Shown here piece by piece: positions 29,489 through 37,981 of a stretch of DNA of 64,000 bases. The stretch covers positions 1,976,576-2,040,575 of the forward strand of contig NZ_CP048877.1 of assembly GCF_011207455.1 (NCBI RefSeq), given 5' to 3'. Within the stretch, counting starts at the first letter, position 1. The number at the start of each line of letters is the position of its first letter. Under the pieces are notes generated by a model. The model did not search any database, was not told where the DNA came from, and saw only the letters and a program-made list of their open reading frames with translations. The stretch comes from Thermosulfuriphilus ammonigenes. GTDB lineage: Bacteria; Desulfobacterota; Thermodesulfobacteria; Thermodesulfobacteriales; ST65. A program made the position numbers and the translations under genes.

Positions 29489-30783
29489 ATCCTTCCCGTG
29501 GCTCGGGCTCCGGCCCAGCTGTCATCTTTACCGTGCATATGGCAATTAAGGCAGTTAGATACGCCGCCAGCCTGGTGACAAAACATGCACTGCATTTGAA
29601 CATAAGGTCTATCAGAGGCCTTATGATGAATATACTCCCAGCGGTTAGCAGTTGAGGAGATCCCGGCAGCCTTGTCGTCCATATGGCAGGCCCGACACAG
29701 GTAGCCCATGTCCTTGCTGTTAGGATCCGTAATACTTACAGCAACTCCATTTACCTCCCGACGGATAAGAAAGGGATTGGGAGAGCCATGGGGCTCGTGA
29801 CAGTCCAGACAGGAAACTGCAAAACCTATGGATATCCCTATAGGGGCCGATGAATAAGGGGCATTCATACTGATGGCAACAGTAGCCGAGTTTCGGCCGT
29901 GCTTATCCCCCGGACCGCTTTCTCCACCTTCGCTTATCCAGTCTATAGGGCGAAGGTTGCGCCCCAAGGTGGTGCTATAAATGGTATTTGTGGAGTTGTG
30001 ACAATCGGTACAGAAGGTAGCATAATCAGGAAGATTAGAACCATCATAGGTGTTTGTCCCCCCTGGCTCATAACCTGAGGAATAATGAAGAGGGGCCTGA
30101 TATTTTCCGGTAAAGAAGTCGGCCATCTTCTCCCCGGCCCCATCTCCCCAAAGAGTTCCGTGATCAGTTGGGCGTGATACGGCGGTGGCAGCAGACGGGT
30201 TGGTTGGATTAGCCTTGATACGTTTGGCCAGGTGTGGGTTGTGGCAAGCTACACAAGGATTGGACTGATCCGTAAAGAAAGAAAATGTATTTCGTGCAAA
30301 ATTCCAGACATCGTAGAGATTATGGTAGGAAGTTTGATTGAAGGCCTCTAAAATAGTTGTTGGCCCCTGGGTGGTATAACCCCCAAAGGTTTGAGCGTAG
30401 TCATTATTGGTTATGCCTCCGCTTTGCAAAGATGGGGCTCCATGACATGCAAAACAAAAATTGTCATCCTGAAGGTAACTTCCTGTGGTGGCTCCGGTGT
30501 TGAAGAAGTTTCTAAAGAGGTCAAAAGGGAAAGGCCCGGAGTTGGTGGCCCCGTTTATTATTCCATGCTGTTCGTGACAGTGACCACAATTTCCTTGAGA
30601 GTAAGTGGTTGTTCTTTCTGTCCGTTTTACGCCTGTAGAGCTGTTACCGTGGGCAGAATTAAGATAATCTCCGGCAAAGGCTAAAGTGGTTACTAAAAGG
30701 ACCATCGCTCCAGCAACCAAAAAGACTCTAAGCCTAATGCTTAAGCCTTTAGTCTTTTGTTGTATGGCATGCATTACAGCCAT
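29479..30783 (-). CDS. 8-haem c-type cytochrome
   Basis: 434 residues. Signal peptide (VFLVAGAMVLLVTTLAFA), then eight CXXCH: CGHCHEQH, CFACH, CVACHNPH, CTDCH, CLDCHEPHG, CRACH, CMFCH, CLNCH. Several are followed by xPH/xEH, the usual bis-His ligand arrangement. The opening GDYLNSAHGN is typical of secreted cytochromes in anaerobic deltaproteobacteria-like genomes. The start overlaps the OmcS-like gene by 35 bases (or 26 if ATG 30774 is used). Periplasmic or extracellular electron carrier by inference. Confidence 0.92.
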   Translation of the reverse strand: MAVMHAIQQKTKGLSIRLRVFLVAGAMVLLVTTLAFAGDYLNSAHGNSSTGVKRTERTTTYSQGNCGHCHEQHGIINGATNSGPFPFDLFRNFFNTGATTGSYLQDDNFCFACHGAPSLQSGGITNNDYAQTFGGYTTQGPTTILEAFNQTSYHNLYDVWNFARNTFSFFTDQSNPCVACHNPHLAKRIKANPTNPSAATAVSRPTDHGTLWGDGAGEKMADFFTGKYQAPLHYSSGYEPGGTNTYDGSNLPDYATFCTDCHNSTNTIYSTTLGRNLRPIDWISEGGESGPGDKHGRNSATVAISMNAPYSSAPIGISIGFAVSCLDCHEPHGSPNPFLIRREVNGVAVSITDPNSKDMGYLCRACHMDDKAAGISSTANRWEYIHHKASDRPYVQMQCMFCHQAGGVSNCLNCHMHGKDDSWAGARATGRICF

Positions 30784-31798
30784 TTACCGTTGTTCCTCCA
30801 GGCCAGCCCTGGTAGTTCCAGCGCAGGATTTTCTTGTAAGGGGTACCATGGGCTCGATGACAAGAGATACAAGTTACAATGGTGTCGTTGTTAAAGGTTA
30901 CGGTTTGTTTGACACTAGAAACATCTTCGCTTGCCACCGGAGCAATAACCGAATAGGCCCCAGCGGCCGGACCATAGTTTCCTGGATAATTACGATACTC
31001 TGAACCAGCACTGGTGTTGCCAAGGTCATAGTCAGTAGGGTGTCTCAACCATGGAGACCCCCAACTACCACTGCTGATGTTTGCTCCGGCATGAAAATCG
31101 CCATGACACTGACCACACAGAGAACTTATGGTGGTAGAGTCAATGTCCGTTTCTGAGACTCTATCTCGCCCTTTGTACTGATTATGGGCACTACTTGTGG
31201 GCTGATACTCCCAGTCAGAATCTTCCAGCCCAACTATCCCTTTAAGAAAACGGTAGCTCTTCCCTACGGTAGAGCCATCGATAGTGGAGTCGTCAGCGTG
31301 ATGGGCTCCTAAAAGGGCCTCTACATCTCCGGCTACGGTTCGGTCTCCATGGCAGCCATACTGACCGGCGCAGGTGAGCTGTTGACCAAGATCTGTGCCT
31401 CCGGGAGGTGTAGTCCCTAAAGTGGCGTCCACTCCGGCTACGCCAGCAACATTATGGCCGCAGGCGTCGTCGACCCCCACCCAGTAAAAATTGCCACCAG
31501 CTAAGGTATTAGTGCCAGACTCTGTACCTGTATCGCTATAGGTGGGGGCACTGGTAGAAAGGACGTAAGGAACCTTATTTGTCCCCGTATTAATCCCGGT
31601 ATGACAACCAAGGCAGCTGTTGTTTAAAAGGGCTTTATAAGGCCCAGAGCTTCCCCATTGGGTTAAAGTGGTGCCCCCCTGTGAGTAGTGCATGGTATGA
31701 CAATTGGAACAGACCCCGGATACCCGTGCTACTCCAGGGCTATATCCTAAAAGAACAAGACCTAAGAGACTTACAAGAAAGCTCCAGATCTTACCCAA
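30749..31798 (-). CDS. OmcS/OmcE-like filament-type cytochrome (paralogue 1)
   Basis: 349 residues with a signal peptide (FLVSLLGLVLLGYSPGVARV). Haem motifs: CSNCHTMHYS at the mature N-terminus, CLGCH, a CX5CH variant (CAGQYGCHGD), CGQCHGDFH, CISCHRAHG and CNACHTTKD at the very C-terminus. The order, the GHN loop (CGHNVAG), SPWLRHP and CHRAH match the layout of Geobacter OmcS. A block around GAHHADDSTIDGSTVGKSY is shared almost exactly with paralogue 2. It lies between the NHL and 8-haem genes, 1 base after the NHL stop. Predicted extracellular filament subunit; that is inference from the family. Confidence 0.88.
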   Translation of the reverse strand: MGKIWSFLVSLLGLVLLGYSPGVARVSGVCSNCHTMHYSQGGTTLTQWGSSGPYKALLNNSCLGCHTGINTGTNKVPYVLSTSAPTYSDTGTESGTNTLAGGNFYWVGVDDACGHNVAGVAGVDATLGTTPPGGTDLGQQLTCAGQYGCHGDRTVAGDVEALLGAHHADDSTIDGSTVGKSYRFLKGIVGLEDSDWEYQPTSSAHNQYKGRDRVSETDIDSTTISSLCGQCHGDFHAGANISSGSWGSPWLRHPTDYDLGNTSAGSEYRNYPGNYGPAAGAYSVIAPVASEDVSSVKQTVTFNNDTIVTCISCHRAHGTPYKKILRWNYQGWPGGTTVNGCNACHTTKD

Positions 31799-31799
31799 G

Positions 31800-32699
31800 T
31801 TAGTGTCTCCAAATATCTATGCGGCCATTTCCCTCATCAAGCACTAAAAGCTCGCTATCGACAAAAAGTAACTGCCAAGGGTAATTGAGATGGCCGGGAG
31901 TAGCTCCTTCATCGAGAAAGGAGTATCGAAAACGTCCGTTTTTGTCAAAAACAAAAATCTTTTTTAGATAACGATCAAGGATGTAAATATTCATTTGCCT
32001 GTCGATTTCTAGAGCCACAGGAAGTGAAAGTTTGCGATCAGGAGTGACAAAGATTTCCTTTCCTGTTGTTAAATTAATGCCATAGATACGGGCGCTAATA
32101 TTTTCTAACCCCCACAGCCAGTCCCCTTTAATTTTAATATCGAAAAAGCCCCGGAAATCTTTATTTTTGGGCCTTATGGCCCTATTTACCTTGAGGGATC
32201 TGTCAAGCAGAAGAGCCTCTCCGGTAGCTCGATCAAGAACAATTAAGTGCTTCTTCCATACCAGGAGCCGATCAACTAAAACAGTGCGTCCCTGATAGGT
32301 GAGCTGATGCCTTTTTAGACGCTGAGCCTTCAGATCAATGTGGGTGAGGCTATTAAGGGGTCTTTCTACAACCCAAAGACTTCCTGTTTGGTCTCTTACC
32401 ATGGCTAAAGGACCTTTGAGCTGGCCAGCGGCATCAAATTCTTTAAGAGGAGTGCCCTGGCGATCAAAGGAGACGAGACGATTGTTTCCAGTATCACTGA
32501 CATACAAGCGTTGAGTAGTCTGATCATAGTACATGGCTAATGGGTAATGGAAGTGAACACCATTGGCATCCTTCTCCAGCGAGACCTTAAGTTTAAAGGA
32601 GATAGCCTGACTGATAGAAGGAAGACATATTTCCATTCCAAGAGAGATCCCCAGAAAAACAACCCAGTAGATTAATAATTTTTGTGACACTCGAGACAT
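31800..32699 (-). CDS. secreted NHL-repeat beta-propeller protein
   Basis: 299 residues with a signal peptide (LLIYWVVFLGISLGMEICLP). NHL-type blades: RLYVSDTGNNRLVSFDRQG, PLAMVRDQTGSLWVVE, MNIYILDRYLKKIFVFDKNG, LLVLDEGNGRIDIW. ATG 32699 has GGGAGG seven bases upstream and overlaps the 16-haem stop by 28 bases. NHL proteins recur beside extracellular cytochrome genes and may chaperone or bind them; there is no direct evidence here beyond position. Confidence 0.88.
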   Translation of the reverse strand: MSRVSQKLLIYWVVFLGISLGMEICLPSISQAISFKLKVSLEKDANGVHFHYPLAMYYDQTTQRLYVSDTGNNRLVSFDRQGTPLKEFDAAGQLKGPLAMVRDQTGSLWVVERPLNSLTHIDLKAQRLKRHQLTYQGRTVLVDRLLVWKKHLIVLDRATGEALLLDRSLKVNRAIRPKNKDFRGFFDIKIKGDWLWGLENISARIYGINLTTGKEIFVTPDRKLSLPVALEIDRQMNIYILDRYLKKIFVFDKNGRFRYSFLDEGATPGHLNYPWQLLFVDSELLVLDEGNGRIDIWRH

Positions 32700-33841
32700 A
32701 GAGTTGCCTCCCCGCTTAGTCTAAGGTTGTACTTAAAGTTGGTGCCCATTGGATCATGACAGGTAACGCAGGTTACCGGCTGACCATTGCGGGGGTCGAT
32801 GATCTTGTCCCCAACAGGATGAGTGAATTCTCCTTGCGTTTCATGACACCGGACACAGGCAGCATTACCGTCTCCATTGAGCATAGCTGGATGATTTGAA
32901 CCATGGCCCACATGACAGTTGAGGCAGTTACCCCATTGGGGGTGAATGTAAAGGCTGGCCTCTTTTTGACGGTAGGTTTCTGGATGACATTGTTGACATA
33001 ACCGCCCCGGGGCGTCTCTAAGGAGGGCCTCTGTATCGGCCACATGGGGGCTATGGCAGACCAGGCACGGATTCTCCTCAAGCCCTCCTAAAAGGTGGTT
33101 GTGGGTGTGCTCGAAGCTCTTCTTCTGGTCTTCATGGCAGGAAAGGCAAAGATCAGCTCCCTTCTTTTGAGCCTTATGGCAGGTCTGACAGCTCCCTTTT
33201 TCGTAAGGAGGATGTCCTTTTTCCCTTAAGAGCCCTTTTCTATCGCTCCCATGGGGATTGTGACAGGAGAGACAATCCATTTCTCCAGGAGCTTTTCCCT
33301 GATGGGTCTTTGAGAGCTTTGCGGTTTCTTTGTGGCAGGTGAGACAGAGATCTGGTCCAGTCTTTTTAATAAGGCGCCTGTCGTTTGATACATGAGCCTC
33401 ATGACATGAGAGGCACTTCCCCTGAGCAAAAGGGAAATGGGGGTTCTTGAACTTCTGGCGAAGATCCTTGTGGCAATTCAGGCAAATTGTTTTGGCCTCT
33501 TCCTTAAGAAGGTTAGGCTGAGGGGAGGTATGAGCTTCATGGCAGCGAAGACAGGCCCCTTTGGCCACTGGGGGATGAATCACCTCGGCTTGGGTTAAGG
33601 CCTTCTTTAAAGGCTTGTGACAGGTGAAGCAAAGCCCTGGGGCAGGTTCCTTAAGGAGTCCTTTGTAGCGCGAAACATGGGGCAGATGACATCGATCACA
33701 TTCTCCTTTGGTTATCGGTTTATGAATTCGGCCCTGAATAAAGGCCTTTCGAGGATGGCATTTGAAACAGACCTTCTGGGTCTGGGCCCAAGAAAATGGC
33801 CCCCAGAGAATAATCAGAAGCAAAATCCACCAACGTATCAT
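32672..33841 (-). CDS. 16-haem c-type cytochrome
   Basis: 389 residues. Signal peptide (WWILLLIILWGPFSWAQ), then sixteen CXXCH spread evenly over the chain, alternating between a CLxCHEAH/NPHGS type and an LCLxCHK type. This forms roughly 40-residue two-haem units resembling the 26-haem neighbour. Haems 15 and 16 (CVTCHDP, CLECHKN) close the protein. ATG 33841 overlaps the 26-haem stop (ATGA) with GGAGG six bases upstream. No lipobox, so probably periplasmic or secreted. With the 26-haem protein it likely forms an electron wire. Confidence 0.93.
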   Translation of the reverse strand: MIRWWILLLIILWGPFSWAQTQKVCFKCHPRKAFIQGRIHKPITKGECDRCHLPHVSRYKGLLKEPAPGLCFTCHKPLKKALTQAEVIHPPVAKGACLRCHEAHTSPQPNLLKEEAKTICLNCHKDLRQKFKNPHFPFAQGKCLSCHEAHVSNDRRLIKKTGPDLCLTCHKETAKLSKTHQGKAPGEMDCLSCHNPHGSDRKGLLREKGHPPYEKGSCQTCHKAQKKGADLCLSCHEDQKKSFEHTHNHLLGGLEENPCLVCHSPHVADTEALLRDAPGRLCQQCHPETYRQKEASLYIHPQWGNCLNCHVGHGSNHPAMLNGDGNAACVRCHETQGEFTHPVGDKIIDPRNGQPVTCVTCHDPMGTNFKYNLRLSGEATLCLECHKNY

Positions 33842-35778
33842 CGGCCACCTCCGTGACAGGGGAGACAATTCCCTTTTTCAAAGGGAGGATGCTCTACTGG
33901 CCAGAGCATTCGCTCGTCAGGGGCCCCATGGGGATTATGGCAGGTAGTGCATGACTTGGGGGAGGGAGTAATGTCGTTGTGCGCAGAAACAAGGGCCTGA
34001 TCTATCTTATGACAACTAAGACATATTTTGCCTGCCGGGGCCTTAAGTAAGGCTTTACGTGAACCAGCGTGGCTTTGGTGACAGGTGAGGCAACCCTCTT
34101 CCTCTTCTGCCGGAGGATGAGCCACCCCCTGTCGCCAATAGTTAGAGACATCCTGATGGCAAGAAAGACAGAGGTCTTTTAAGTCCTCCCTGAGGTACCA
34201 GGGCTTTTCACCTCCATGGGGACGATGACATTGCTGACAGTTCCCTTTTTCTGCCGGTGGGTGGACAACCGCTTCCCGTCTGACCATTTGTCCTACCTGA
34301 CTGTGGCAGTCAAAACATATGGTGTCCAGAGGGCGTTTGATCTGGAAGGCGTATTCAGCGGCATGAGCATCGTGGCAGGTAAGGCACTGCTTTCGAGCAA
34401 AGGGAGCATGGACTTTCTCTCCTTTGAATTCCTTTTCTAGCCTTTGGTGGCAGGAGAAACACATCTGGTTTGGAGACTCAGGAAGGAGATATTTTGTCTG
34501 GGCGTAATGGGGATCATGACAGTCAGAGCAACGTCCACTAGCAAAAGGGGTATGGAGGCTGAATTTGTTTTCTTCCTTGGCGGTTTTTTGATGACAGGAA
34601 AAGCAAAGCTTTTTTTCCTCTTTTCCTAAAAGATGGGGCTGGGAGGAGTCATGGGGGAGGTGGCAGGTTAAACATTGCCCTTTAGCAGTAGGCCGATGGG
34701 CTATCGGTCCTTTCTTGATCCCCTCATGGCAGGACAGACACAGTTTGCCGGGCTCTTCAGCTATCAAAGACTTTTGCTGTGAGATGTGACCCCGATGGCA
34801 GGCAAGACAATCGCCGTCTTTGACTGGCTTGTGCTCACTTCGGATCTGGCGTCCAGGCTTTTGGACCTTTTGAGTGCTATGGCACTGGGTGCAAAGGGCT
34901 CCCGGAGCTTTAGAGAGAAGTGGGGACCAGGCGCTGCCATGGGGACCATGACAGGTAAGGCACTTTCCCCGGTCATAGGGGAGGTGGTGGCTGGCGCCAG
35001 TCTCTTTGGGATGGCAACTTAGGCATCCCTCTTGAGGGTCTCCCTTAAGCCCTAAGGGATGTTCTCCCCGACCGATATGACAAGAATTACACTCTCCCTT
35101 GGTAACAGGCTGATGTATCGAAGGACGCAGGAGAGATTTTTGCCCAGAGCTATGGGGATCATGGCATTGAATACAAGCTTGGCTAATATCAAAGTTAAAG
35201 TGAGCCTTTTTAAGGATTGTCTTATCCGTATGACAGGAGAGACAGAGAGAAGAGGATTTTTCTTGGAGAAGATCTGGCTGATCTGAGCCGTGAGGTTGGT
35301 GACAACGAAGACAACCTTCCTCTAAGGCCTGGTGCTTATTAACCCCTTTTAAGACATCTTGGTGACATTCGAGACACTGACTATCAACGGGTTTTTTAAG
35401 GAGTCCTTTCTGGGGAGCTGAATGAGGCAGATGACAGAGAAAACAGCCCCCTTTTTGGGCTGGCGGGTGGACTGTCTGGCGGCGGAGCTCTTCTAAAGTC
35501 TTCTGGTGACAGCGAAGACAAAGTTGAGGTGGATCACTCTTTAAAAAGGCCCCTCCCACCAGACCGTGGGGGCGATGACAACCATTACACTGTCCACTAG
35601 CTACCGGTTGATGGATTACCGGTCCTTCTTTAGTAACCAGGGTCTTGTAGTCTGGATGACACTCAAGACAGGTTTTTTTGGCTCTGGGAGCCTGGGGTTG
35701 AGGACTTTGAACGCAGCCAAAGATTAGAGGGAAGAAAAATACTAGCCCTGCCAGCCACTTAATGGACGTGGGCTTCAT
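33838..35778 (-). CDS. 26-haem c-type cytochrome lipoprotein
   Basis: 646 residues, 26 CXXCH by direct count. Signal peptide with lipobox (FFFPLIFGC, Cys22), so a lipidated outer-membrane protein. The body is about thirteen units of the form HxP..KGxC..CHxPHGS ... LCLSCH, each carrying two haems 18-25 residues apart; the xPH histidines are the expected distal ligands. ATG 35778 has GGAGG six bases upstream and overlaps the prolyl-isomerase stop by 20 bases. Large cytochromes of this size occur in the omcS neighbourhood of Geobacter (from memory). It probably links periplasm and cell surface. Confidence 0.93.
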   Translation of the reverse strand: MKPTSIKWLAGLVFFFPLIFGCVQSPQPQAPRAKKTCLECHPDYKTLVTKEGPVIHQPVASGQCNGCHRPHGLVGGAFLKSDPPQLCLRCHQKTLEELRRQTVHPPAQKGGCFLCHLPHSAPQKGLLKKPVDSQCLECHQDVLKGVNKHQALEEGCLRCHQPHGSDQPDLLQEKSSSLCLSCHTDKTILKKAHFNFDISQACIQCHDPHSSGQKSLLRPSIHQPVTKGECNSCHIGRGEHPLGLKGDPQEGCLSCHPKETGASHHLPYDRGKCLTCHGPHGSAWSPLLSKAPGALCTQCHSTQKVQKPGRQIRSEHKPVKDGDCLACHRGHISQQKSLIAEEPGKLCLSCHEGIKKGPIAHRPTAKGQCLTCHLPHDSSQPHLLGKEEKKLCFSCHQKTAKEENKFSLHTPFASGRCSDCHDPHYAQTKYLLPESPNQMCFSCHQRLEKEFKGEKVHAPFARKQCLTCHDAHAAEYAFQIKRPLDTICFDCHSQVGQMVRREAVVHPPAEKGNCQQCHRPHGGEKPWYLREDLKDLCLSCHQDVSNYWRQGVAHPPAEEEEGCLTCHQSHAGSRKALLKAPAGKICLSCHKIDQALVSAHNDITPSPKSCTTCHNPHGAPDERMLWPVEHPPFEKGNCLPCHGGGR

Positions 35779-37396
35779 CGGTAGCCTCCAGTTCTTTTTT
35801 GAGCCTTCGCCAGGTCTTCTGATGGATTTTAATCTGTGATTTTTCCCGAAGCTTGGCCAGATATTCCCTTTTGAGCTCCTCAAAACGCCTCTGGGCCAAG
35901 GTCTTCATGATGTTTTTCTTGACCATCTCAAAAGGATGAACCTCTTCGGGATTTTTCTTAAGGAGTTTAACTATGGCATACCACTCTTCACCAAAGGGAC
36001 TCTTGAACTTAATAATCGGAGAGATCCGTCCTTCTTCCATTTTCTCTAAAACTTCCCTCATCTCTGGAACAAGGCTTTCCAGAGGCCTTCTTTCTGGTCT
36101 GGCACCATGAAAATCAACCTCTTTGGCCACTTCAAAGAAGTCTTCTCCCCTTTGGATGCGTTGATAGACCTTCCGGGCCAGTTGTTCGTCTTGGGTCTTG
36201 ATTACGGCCATCTCTACCTGGGCTGGGCGAGTAAAGTCCTTCTTATGTTCTTCATAATAGCGTCGGGCATCTTCTTCGGTCACTTTAACGTTGGGCCAGA
36301 TAATCTTTTCTTCCAACTCTCTGACTAAACGTTGCCGGCGATAGAAGTCATATACCTCCTTGAGAGGGGGCCGTTTTTCATAGTGGCGGTTAATGGCCTC
36401 CCAGGTAGTAAGGGTCTGGGCGATAGAGTCGTTGATTATCCGCTGTTTAATTTGGTTTAGCTCCTGGGAAGAAGGGGTCTTGCCGGCCCTGAGCTTGGCC
36501 TCCTTTTTAAGGAGTTTATGTAAATCCGCCCCGGTGAGGCTTTTGTCGGCTATTTTAAGGACTGTTGCCCCGGCGAGATCTTTAGGTGGCTCCTCAAGGC
36601 CAATTTGGTTTAAGACCTCTTGGTTTATTTCTACAGGATATTTTTCCCGGAGGCGTTTAATAAGTTCAGCCGTGAGCCTTTGTGATTCTCTCTTTTTGAC
36701 TCTTGTGGCTACGTTGTTGCGAACTTTCTTGAAGTCTTCCTCCTCCGGTCCTCTTTTCTCTTCAACATAGAGAATGTAGAAGCGATTGTTTAACTTCAGG
36801 GGGCCAAGGATCTCTCCCGGTGAGGCCGAAAGGACCTTATCTTTTATAACTTCAGGGATGGTTATCGGACGCTCCCAGCCAAAATCTCGAGCCTTTCCTT
36901 CGGGGGATAGTTTCTCAAAAAGGGTTTCAAAGTCCTTAGGGGTCTTAATTTTTTCTTTCCAGGCCTGGACCTCATTTTCGTCATTGGTAATTAAAGCCTT
37001 TATCTTCAGCCGAGGGGTATAATTTTTTACATACTCGGGCCATAAGGTTTTGCGACTCAAATCAATACGACTGTCAACTTCGTCATATTTTAGCTGCATC
37101 AGGGAGCGAACCTGGATGAAGATATCAAGCTTTCGTCGATAGGATGGTTCCTGGTCAAGCCCTAAAGCCAGGGCCTCATCGGCCATAAGATTCCAGTCTA
37201 TGAAAGGATCGGGGGTTTCAGGGACTTTCATCCCCGGATCCTTCCAATACTTCCACCATCGTTTGAAATCGTCAGTCGTGTACTTTTGACCATTTATCTC
37301 TACTAGATAATCCCGCCCCCAGAAGCCCCAAGCTGTTCCGGAGATGAATAGAAAGAAAAGAATTAATGACTTAATGAATATCTGGTACCGTTTCAC
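35759..37396 (-). CDS. secreted parvulin-type peptidyl-prolyl isomerase
   Basis: 545 residues. Signal peptide (FIKSLILFFLFISGTAWGFW), a helical SurA/PpiD-like N-domain, a parvulin-like domain at about 135-225 (LITNDENEVQ, DFGWERPITIPEVI, LGPLKLNNRFYILYVEEK) and a second, more diverged one at about 395-495 (VEMAVIKTQDEQLARKVYQ, ISPIIKFKSPFGEEWYAIV), then a basic C-terminal tail. Likely folds periplasmic or outer-membrane clients, here the cytochromes or the barrel. GTG start directly after the TAA of the upstream lipoprotein gene; GGAGG lies ten bases upstream. Isomerase activity is not assured in either domain. Confidence 0.87.
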   Translation of the reverse strand: MKRYQIFIKSLILFFLFISGTAWGFWGRDYLVEINGQKYTTDDFKRWWKYWKDPGMKVPETPDPFIDWNLMADEALALGLDQEPSYRRKLDIFIQVRSLMQLKYDEVDSRIDLSRKTLWPEYVKNYTPRLKIKALITNDENEVQAWKEKIKTPKDFETLFEKLSPEGKARDFGWERPITIPEVIKDKVLSASPGEILGPLKLNNRFYILYVEEKRGPEEEDFKKVRNNVATRVKKRESQRLTAELIKRLREKYPVEINQEVLNQIGLEEPPKDLAGATVLKIADKSLTGADLHKLLKKEAKLRAGKTPSSQELNQIKQRIINDSIAQTLTTWEAINRHYEKRPPLKEVYDFYRRQRLVRELEEKIIWPNVKVTEEDARRYYEEHKKDFTRPAQVEMAVIKTQDEQLARKVYQRIQRGEDFFEVAKEVDFHGARPERRPLESLVPEMREVLEKMEEGRISPIIKFKSPFGEEWYAIVKLLKKNPEEVHPFEMVKKNIMKTLAQRRFEELKREYLAKLREKSQIKIHQKTWRRLKKELEATDEAHVH

Positions 37397-37981
37397 TTAT
37401 TTACAACCTCCCAGACCCCTTTTTTTCCAATTGTCAACGATCTCTGAGACCATCTTTTGGGCCAGACCAGTTAAAGTCCAGATGCGCCCAAAATGTAAAG
37501 CCTTACGGTATTCTTCACCCTCTCGAGAGTGATAAGTACTCCATAGAAGCCGTCCTGTTTTAGCGTCTCTTACCCAGATGTTAAAGGCCAAAGACACATC
37601 ATTTCCTTCTTCTTTGGCCTTAAGAATCTCACCACTTATTACGGCCTGGGCTCCCGTCTTCTCTCCCAGAAGGCGCACCACTCGGGCCGGTGGCTCCTGC
37701 CCGAGCGGACATCTTTCCATAACTAGAAAATGTCTAACAGCCCCTTCTTCGACGACATCGAAGGATCGAGTTTCTACCATTTGGGCAATAAGAACTCGAT
37801 AGACCAAACGGGCTACGGTGGGGTGTTTGGTCTGATTAATGAAGGGAAGAATGGCCACTCGGCAAGGTCTAGCTGAGACTCCCCGGGCCACATCGACCCG
37901 GGGGAGATCCGATCCACAACCCCAAAGTCCAATGAGTAGCAGAAAGAGGCCCAGAAATCTCCAAGTAACATTAGAAATCAT
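37397..37981 (-). CDS. CsgG/GNA1162-like lipoprotein A
   Basis: 194 residues with a lipobox signal peptide (LGLFLLLIGLWGC). The mature part has the domain seen also in the two genes upstream: VAILPFINQTKH at the first strand, FDVVEEGAVRHFL, KTGAQAVISGEIL, WVRDAKTGRLLWST and a C-terminal amphipathic helix. This resembles the CsgG / GNA1162 / LpoB fold of outer-membrane lipoproteins. ATG 37981 is chosen so that the lipobox falls at normal distance. It overlaps the 494-residue gene's stop by 11 bases and ends directly at the isomerase start. Confidence 0.78.
   Translation of the reverse strand: MISNVTWRFLGLFLLLIGLWGCGSDLPRVDVARGVSARPCRVAILPFINQTKHPTVARLVYRVLIAQMVETRSFDVVEEGAVRHFLVMERCPLGQEPPARVVRLLGEKTGAQAVISGEILKAKEEGNDVSLAFNIWVRDAKTGRLLWSTYHSREGEEYRKALHFGRIWTLTGLAQKMVSEIVDNWKKRGLGGCK

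Noticed and set aside
33838-35778. possible DNA tandem repeat or CRISPR-like array
   Set aside because: The periodicity is in the protein (CXXCH every 18-25 residues) and the DNA units are not identical; no constant repeat-spacer structure.
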